A stretch of 10,191 nt of DNA from Thermomicrobiales bacterium (GTDB taxonomy: Bacteria > Chloroflexota > Chloroflexia > Thermomicrobiales > UBA6265): positions 1 to 10,191 of the forward strand of contig JADLCW010000112.1 of assembly GCA_020847015.1 (NCBI GenBank), in the 5' to 3' direction. How positions within the stretch are numbered: position 1 is the first letter of the stretch; each line of letters begins with the position of its first letter. Below are positions 7,278 to 10,191 of the stretch, one piece after another. A model generated the notes under the pieces. It saw only the letters and a program-made list of their open reading frames with translations, was not told the DNA's origin and made no database searches. The position numbers were made by a program, and so were the translations under genes.

Positions 7278-7766
7278 ATGCTGAAGCGAATGCCGGCCGT
7301 CTCACGCATCGCGGTCGCGGTCTGGACGGTTTGGCTGGGCGTCGTCTGGGTCACCAATGCGCTCGACGCGTTGCGTGCGTTGGGCGCGCTGCCGCGCGGT
7401 TGGAAACTCGCGTCCGGCAACTTCGCGCTCATTTCAAAAGCGACGGCGGTCTACCGCGCGCCTCGCTGGGTGAATGCGCTGCTCTTTTTCGGCGTCATCG
7501 TGTGGGAAGGCGCCGCGGCGGCGGCGTTCTGGCGGGCGGCGACCGCTCCGGACGCGATTGCGCTCCGGAGCCATGCGGCGCCGGCGTTTGCCCTCAGCAT
7601 TGGGTTGTTCGGCTCGTTCCTGGTCGCTGACGAGCTGTTCCTCGCCTTCGACGACGAGCGCGCCCACTGGCCGATTTTCATCGCGCTGCTGGCATCCGCG
7701 CTGGTGGTGCGGGGGGATGCGGCGGCCGCTCCGGAAGCGCTTCCGGGTCGTTCCGGTAGGGCATAA
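7278..7766 (+). CDS. Four-helix integral membrane protein of unknown function
   Basis: This 162-residue protein has four predicted membrane segments: about 9-29 (SRIAVAVWTVWLGVVWVTNA), 66-88 (VNALLFFGVIVWEGAAAAAF), 101-121 (APAFALSIGLFGSFLVADELF) and 131-146 (HWPIFIALLASALVV). Between helices 1 and 2 is a soluble loop with LPRGWKLASGNFALISKATAVY. The pattern of a mid-protein WEG in helix 2 and an acidic pair ending helix 3 is reminiscent of the small DUF2165-type membrane proteins, but I do not recognise it firmly. The ATG at 7278 has AGGGGAG 4 nt upstream, so the start is well supported. It sits 116 bases from the start of the decayed acetyltransferase, which points the other way, and 58 bases before gmd on the same strand, so it may share a transcript with gmd. 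The C-terminal 15 residues are alanine-rich and polar. Confidence 0.75.
   Translation: MLKRMPAVSRIAVAVWTVWLGVVWVTNALDALRALGALPRGWKLASGNFALISKATAVYRAPRWVNALLFFGVIVWEGAAAAAFWRAATAPDAIALRSHAAPAFALSIGLFGSFLVADELFLAFDDERAHWPIFIALLASALVVRGDAAAAPEALPGRSGRA
7731..7746. repeat. 16-bp perfect palindrome upstream of gmd
   Basis: CCGGAAGCGCTTCCGG is its own reverse complement. It lies in the last codons of the membrane protein gene, 79 bases before the gmd start. It could be an operator or a chance product of GC-rich coding sequence. Confidence 0.5.
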
Positions 7767-7774
7767 TCCGCAAT

Positions 7775-7828
7775 ATGATTTGCCCCATCAAGCTCCGTTT
7801 GCCTCGGCTTGCACAGCCCAAGCGATGA
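7775..7828 (+). CDS. Possible 17-residue leader reading frame overlapping the gmd start
   Basis: An ATG at 7775 opens a short frame, MICPIKLRLPRLAQPKR, whose TGA at 7826-7828 overlaps the gmd ATG as ATGA. The gmd start itself has no clear Shine-Dalgarno, so termination of a short upstream frame could deliver ribosomes to it. The leader also lacks a well-spaced ribosome site: the nearest purine run, AGGG, is 14 nt away. A CATAAT box at 7762-7767 could place a transcript start near the ATG. There is no proof that it is translated. Confidence 0.22.
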   Translation: MICPIKLRLPRLAQPKR

Positions 7829-8853
7829 CGAAGCGAGCGCTCATCACCGGCATCACCGGACAGGACGGCTCCTACCTGGCCGAGTTGCTGCTGGCCAAGG
7901 GGTACGAGGTGCACGGCTTGGTCCGCCGCACCAGCTTCTCCTCGACCGGGCGCATCGACCACCTGCTGTCTCCGGGCGCGGTTGGTCGCGCCGCGGTTAC
8001 GTTGCACCAGGGGGATCTGTCCGATCCGTTCAATCTCAATCGGCTGGTGAACCGGGTGCGGCCCGATGAGGTGTACAACCTGGGCGCCCAGAGTCACGTC
8101 GGGGTCAGTTTTGAGACGCCGGCCCCGACCGCGGATGTGACCGGACTAGGGGCGCTGCGGATGCTGGAGGCGCTGCGCAACGCTGACTGGCCGGTCCGTT
8201 TCTATCAGGCCGGCAGTTCGGAGATGTTCGGTGCGGTGCGCGAATCGCCGCAGCGGGAAACGACCCCTTTCGCCCCGCGCAGCCCCTATGCCGTGGCGAA
8301 GGTGTTCGCCCACCATATGACCGTGCTGTACCGCGAAGCGTATGGGCTGTTCGCCTGCAACGGCATCATGTTCAACCATGAATCACCCCGTCGCGGAACC
8401 ACGTTTGTCACCCGTAAAGTCACGCGCGGCGTGGCCTGCATCGTGGCGGGGAAAATCGATGCGATCGTGCTGGGCAACCTGGACGCTCGCCGCGACTGGG
8501 GTTACGCGCCGGAATATGTCGAAGCGATGTGGCGAATGCTGCAGCAATCGACTCCCGGCGACTACGCGATCGCCACCGGCGAGACGCGTTCGGTGCGCGA
8601 TCTGGTGGAAGTCGCTTTTGCGTTGGTCGGGCGCGATTGGCGTGATTGCGTGACCGTCGATCCGACGCTCTACCGGCCGGCCGAAGTGGACGTGCTAGTT
8701 GGCGATGCCGGCCGCGCGGCGCGCGAACTCGGCTGGCGACCGCGTACGACGTTCCGCGATCTGGTGCGGATCATGCTCGCCGCCGATCTGCGAGCGGCGG
8801 GCGTCGATCCGGCGCGCTTCCCGGCGCTAGCCGTGGAGTCTCCGGTTATCTGA
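7825..8853 (+). CDS. gmd: GDP-mannose 4,6-dehydratase
   Basis: This enzyme converts GDP-D-mannose to GDP-4-keto-6-deoxy-D-mannose, the precursor of GDP-fucose, GDP-rhamnose and related sugars for surface glycans. It acts in the cytoplasm with bound NADP. The 342-residue product is a complete extended SDR protein: nucleotide-binding TGITGQDGSYLAE with G9, G12 and G15, the RRTSFSSTGRIDHL loop near 34-47, the catalytic SSE at 131-133 in GSSEMFG, Y155 and K159 in SPYAVAK, FNHESPRRG at 183-191, LGNLDARRDWGYAPEYVEAMW, and RPAEVDVLVGD near the C terminus. The start at 7825 begins exactly at the family's usual MxKRALITG; the frame is open further upstream but overlaps the preceding gene and does not resemble this family. 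No partner reductase (fcl, rmd) is in the window, so the final sugar is unknown. Confidence 0.96.
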   Translation: MTKRALITGITGQDGSYLAELLLAKGYEVHGLVRRTSFSSTGRIDHLLSPGAVGRAAVTLHQGDLSDPFNLNRLVNRVRPDEVYNLGAQSHVGVSFETPAPTADVTGLGALRMLEALRNADWPVRFYQAGSSEMFGAVRESPQRETTPFAPRSPYAVAKVFAHHMTVLYREAYGLFACNGIMFNHESPRRGTTFVTRKVTRGVACIVAGKIDAIVLGNLDARRDWGYAPEYVEAMWRMLQQSTPGDYAIATGETRSVRDLVEVAFALVGRDWRDCVTVDPTLYRPAEVDVLVGDAGRAARELGWRPRTTFRDLVRIMLAADLRAAGVDPARFPALAVESPVI

Positions 8854-8859
8854 CGGCGA

Positions 8860-8914
8860 ACGTGCGACGCGGGCAGCCTATCTCGGCCGCCCGCGTCGCA
8901 CGTGCTCGATGAGC
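8860..8914. terminator. Long perfect inverted repeat between gmd and the secreted-protein gene
   Basis: ACGTGCGACGCGGGC (8860-8874) is exactly repeated in reverse complement at 8889-8903, giving a 15-bp uninterrupted stem with a 14-nt loop. A small second hairpin, GCTC-gat-GAGC, follows at 8904-8914. It begins 6 bases after the gmd stop and ends 8 bases before the stop of the convergent gene. There is no U-tract on either side, so it may be a bidirectional terminator of the type that works without one, or an mRNA-end stabiliser. Confidence 0.65.
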
Positions 8915-8922
8915 TTCCCCGA

Positions 8923-10047
8923 TCAGGATTCCATCATCCACTCACACGCGATGCTATCGCCGTCGGGATCCATTGCTTCGACGAAGGCCGCGTCGGCACT
9001 CGTGCCGCCCGCTGCTTCGTACGCGTTCTGAGCGGAGTACCAGTCGCCGTAGTCGTTGCAGGAAGCCCCGCCGCTCGGTGCGTCGGAGACCGCGGGTGGC
9101 GGCGCATCAGAGGTTCCGGTCGGCGCGGTCTCGCCGGCCGGCGCGTCCGAGGTTGTTGGGGCCGGAGCCGGAGCAGGGGCCGGAGCCGGAGGCGCGGTCT
9201 CGCCGCGCGACACCGTCGCCGGCGCAATGATGGTGGTGCGCATCGGACCATTAATCGTGTCGTGCGTGACCCGACCCGGCGAAGCCGAAGCATTGCCGGG
9301 ACCGCGAGTTTGCGCGTCGCCGCCGCTGGCCATCGTCGAGTCCGCCGCGCCGGTCGTCTGCGAGGTGGAGGTCGCCGGCGCGGCAGACGTGGTCTGCTGC
9401 GGCGCCGTCTGCTGCGGCGCGGTTTCCTCTGGCGCAACACGCTGCGCTTCGACGTTGCTTGGCGCATCGGGCACGAGCGGATCGGTATGGGTCCAGAAGA
9501 CCTCTTCCCCGTCGGTCATGCCGTCGCCGTCGGTGTCGGGGTTGAGCGGGTCGGTGCCGTAGATGTTGATCTCGTCGCCGTCAGCCAGACCGTCGCCGTC
9601 GGTATCCGGGTTAGTCGGGTCCAATCCGGCAGCCGGCTCGTCAGCATCCGGGTAGTTGTCCGCATCCTTGTCGGTTTCGGTCGGCACGGCGCGCTCGCTG
9701 GCGCCACGCTCATCGGGAGCCGGTGCGGCGTCAGGAGCCGGCCCGCCTTCCGGCGCCGGTTCCGGGCTACGCCGGCCGGAACTGGTGTGAGAGGGACCGG
9801 GCGCGGCCGAGATGATGGTGTAGCCGGGGCCGCTGTCGATGTTGCCGAGAATGATGGTGCCGCCGTCGTTGCTGGAGCCGGGACTGCCGCTGCTGTTGGA
9901 TGTTCCGTCGGCATTGATGATGAGCCCGGCGGGAGGCGGCGCGGTCTCGGTCGTCGTCTCGTCCGGAGTTTCCTGGGCCTGCGCCGCGCCGGCCAGCCCC
10001 GCCAGCCCGAGGGCGAGGCCGAGCGTCGCGCTGACGATCGATCTCAT
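8923..10047 (-). CDS. Secreted protein with thrombospondin type 3-like repeats and a C-terminal Excalibur-like domain
   Basis: This 374-residue protein has a Sec signal peptide (MRS, hydrophobic core 4-22, probable cleavage after AQA at 24). A long Thr/Ser/Gly/Pro-rich region follows. Residues 126-195 are Asp-rich: DKDADNYPDADEP, then two adjacent 23-residue units (143-165, 166-188), each opening DPxNPDTDGDG, the calcium-binding style of thrombospondin type 3 repeats. A low-complexity linker with APAPAPAPAP and repeated SDAP and GETAP follows. The last 45 residues start at C330 and end with DPDGDSIACEW (360-370), an Excalibur-like motif in which the usual DGDG is changed to DGDS. The ATG at 10047 has AAGGGAG 8 nt upstream. 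It probably acts at or outside the cell surface and binds calcium; a further role cannot be read. No sortase signal or transmembrane anchor is visible. Confidence 0.85.
   Translation of the reverse strand: MRSIVSATLGLALGLAGLAGAAQAQETPDETTTETAPPPAGLIINADGTSNSSGSPGSSNDGGTIILGNIDSGPGYTIISAAPGPSHTSSGRRSPEPAPEGGPAPDAAPAPDERGASERAVPTETDKDADNYPDADEPAAGLDPTNPDTDGDGLADGDEINIYGTDPLNPDTDGDGMTDGEEVFWTHTDPLVPDAPSNVEAQRVAPEETAPQQTAPQQTTSAAPATSTSQTTGAADSTMASGGDAQTRGPGNASASPGRVTHDTINGPMRTTIIAPATVSRGETAPPAPAPAPAPAPTTSDAPAGETAPTGTSDAPPPAVSDAPSGGASCNDYGDWYSAQNAYEAAGGTSADAAFVEAMDPDGDSIACEWMMES
9158..9192 (-). repeat. 18-nt tandem repeat encoding an Ala-Pro linker
   Basis: GGGGCCGGAGCCGGAGCA (9158-9175 on the plus strand) is followed directly by a near-identical second copy to 9192. 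On the coding strand it encodes the APAPAPAP linker before the Excalibur-like domain. Confidence 0.8.
9484..9621 (-). repeat. Two tandem 69-nt units encoding calcium-binding repeats
   Basis: Two adjacent 23-codon units (9621-9553 and 9552-9484 on the minus strand) both encode DPxNPDTDGDG followed by a D/E-rich helix-like segment. They are the core of the thrombospondin type 3-like domain of the secreted protein. Confidence 0.85.
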
Positions 10048-10055
10048 AGAGCGTG

Positions 10056-10062
10056 CTCCCTT
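10056..10062 (-). promoter_or_regulatory. Ribosome binding site of the secreted-protein gene
   Basis: AAGGGAG on the minus strand lies 8 nt before the ATG at 10047. It selects this start, which begins a textbook signal peptide, over an in-frame start 13 codons upstream. Confidence 0.7.
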
Positions 10063-10151
10063 CCCATTCGCGGCGGCGGGCAACACCCGCTCAGCCGTAC
10101 GTTCAGTGGGTTCTTGTGTATGGGGCGCGCCACGGGCCGGCCCCGTCCATC

Positions 10152-10175
10152 CGTTAGTGATAACGCTTCGAGCGT
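10152..10175. repeat. Overlapping short inverted repeats upstream of the secreted-protein gene
   Basis: CGTTA-gtga-TAACG (10152-10165) overlaps ACGCT-tcg-AGCGT (10163-10175). Both have 5-bp perfect arms. They lie about 105-130 bases before the secreted-protein start and near the window edge. They could be an operator or the hairpin of a gene outside the window. I see no gene in 10048-10191. Confidence 0.35.
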
Positions 10176-10191
10176 GGTTCCGGTTTCCCCG

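Noticed and set aside
7474..7824. Extension of the gmd reading frame upstream to 7474
   Set aside because: It overlaps the membrane protein gene in another frame, and its sequence does not look like a GMD N-terminus, which begins properly at 7825.
1..10191. tRNA or other structural RNA genes
   Set aside because: I found no cloverleaf arms or TTCGA-type T-loop context with a matching acceptor stem on either strand, though a covariance-model search would be the decisive test.

Overview
The window is a GC-rich bacterial chromosome segment (roughly two-thirds G+C by eye). It carries ordinary housekeeping and envelope genes, one clearly decayed gene and no RNA genes, insertion sequences or CRISPR arrays. 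The gene styles suggest a member of the Chloroflexota, perhaps a Thermomicrobia-like lineage: a lone MreB, a TatC with a proline-rich N-terminal extension, a large YfhO-type membrane protein, and a two-domain GNAT family I associate with that group. This assignment is inference from protein style, not a database result.

Layout from left to right. Bases 1-993 (+) are the 3' part of mreB, cut by the window edge. It converges on tatC (1109-1921, -) across a GC-rich hairpin flanked by T-tracts on both sides (1035-1075). Upstream of tatC on the minus strand is a small excisionase/MerR-like helix-turn-helix protein (2093-2311, -). Further upstream is a creatininase-family amidohydrolase (2513-3277, -), whose start codon overlaps the stop codon of an 842-residue YfhO-type multi-pass membrane protein (3274-5802, -). 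This minus-strand run could be one transcription unit from a promoter near 5857-5885, although a hairpin at 2475-2496 may separate the last two genes.

Bases 6000-7161 hold a broken minus-strand GNAT acetyltransferase gene. Its fragments are still recognisable in order, but they are interrupted by an apparent internal deletion, two in-frame amber codons and at least three frame changes. Rightward genes follow: a four-helix membrane protein of unknown role (7278-7766) and gmd, GDP-mannose 4,6-dehydratase (7825-8853). gmd converges through a 15-bp perfect inverted repeat on a secreted protein (8923-10047, -) with two thrombospondin type 3-like calcium-binding repeats and a C-terminal Excalibur-like domain.

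The intact genes suggest envelope work: shape (MreB), export of folded proteins (TatC), surface glycan building (Gmd, possibly the YfhO-type protein) and a secreted calcium-binding protein. I see no defence system, mobile element or biosynthetic cluster. The points most worth a second look are the decayed acetyltransferase, the translationally coupled YfhO-creatininase pair, the small reading frame that overlaps the gmd start, and the repeat architecture of the secreted protein.
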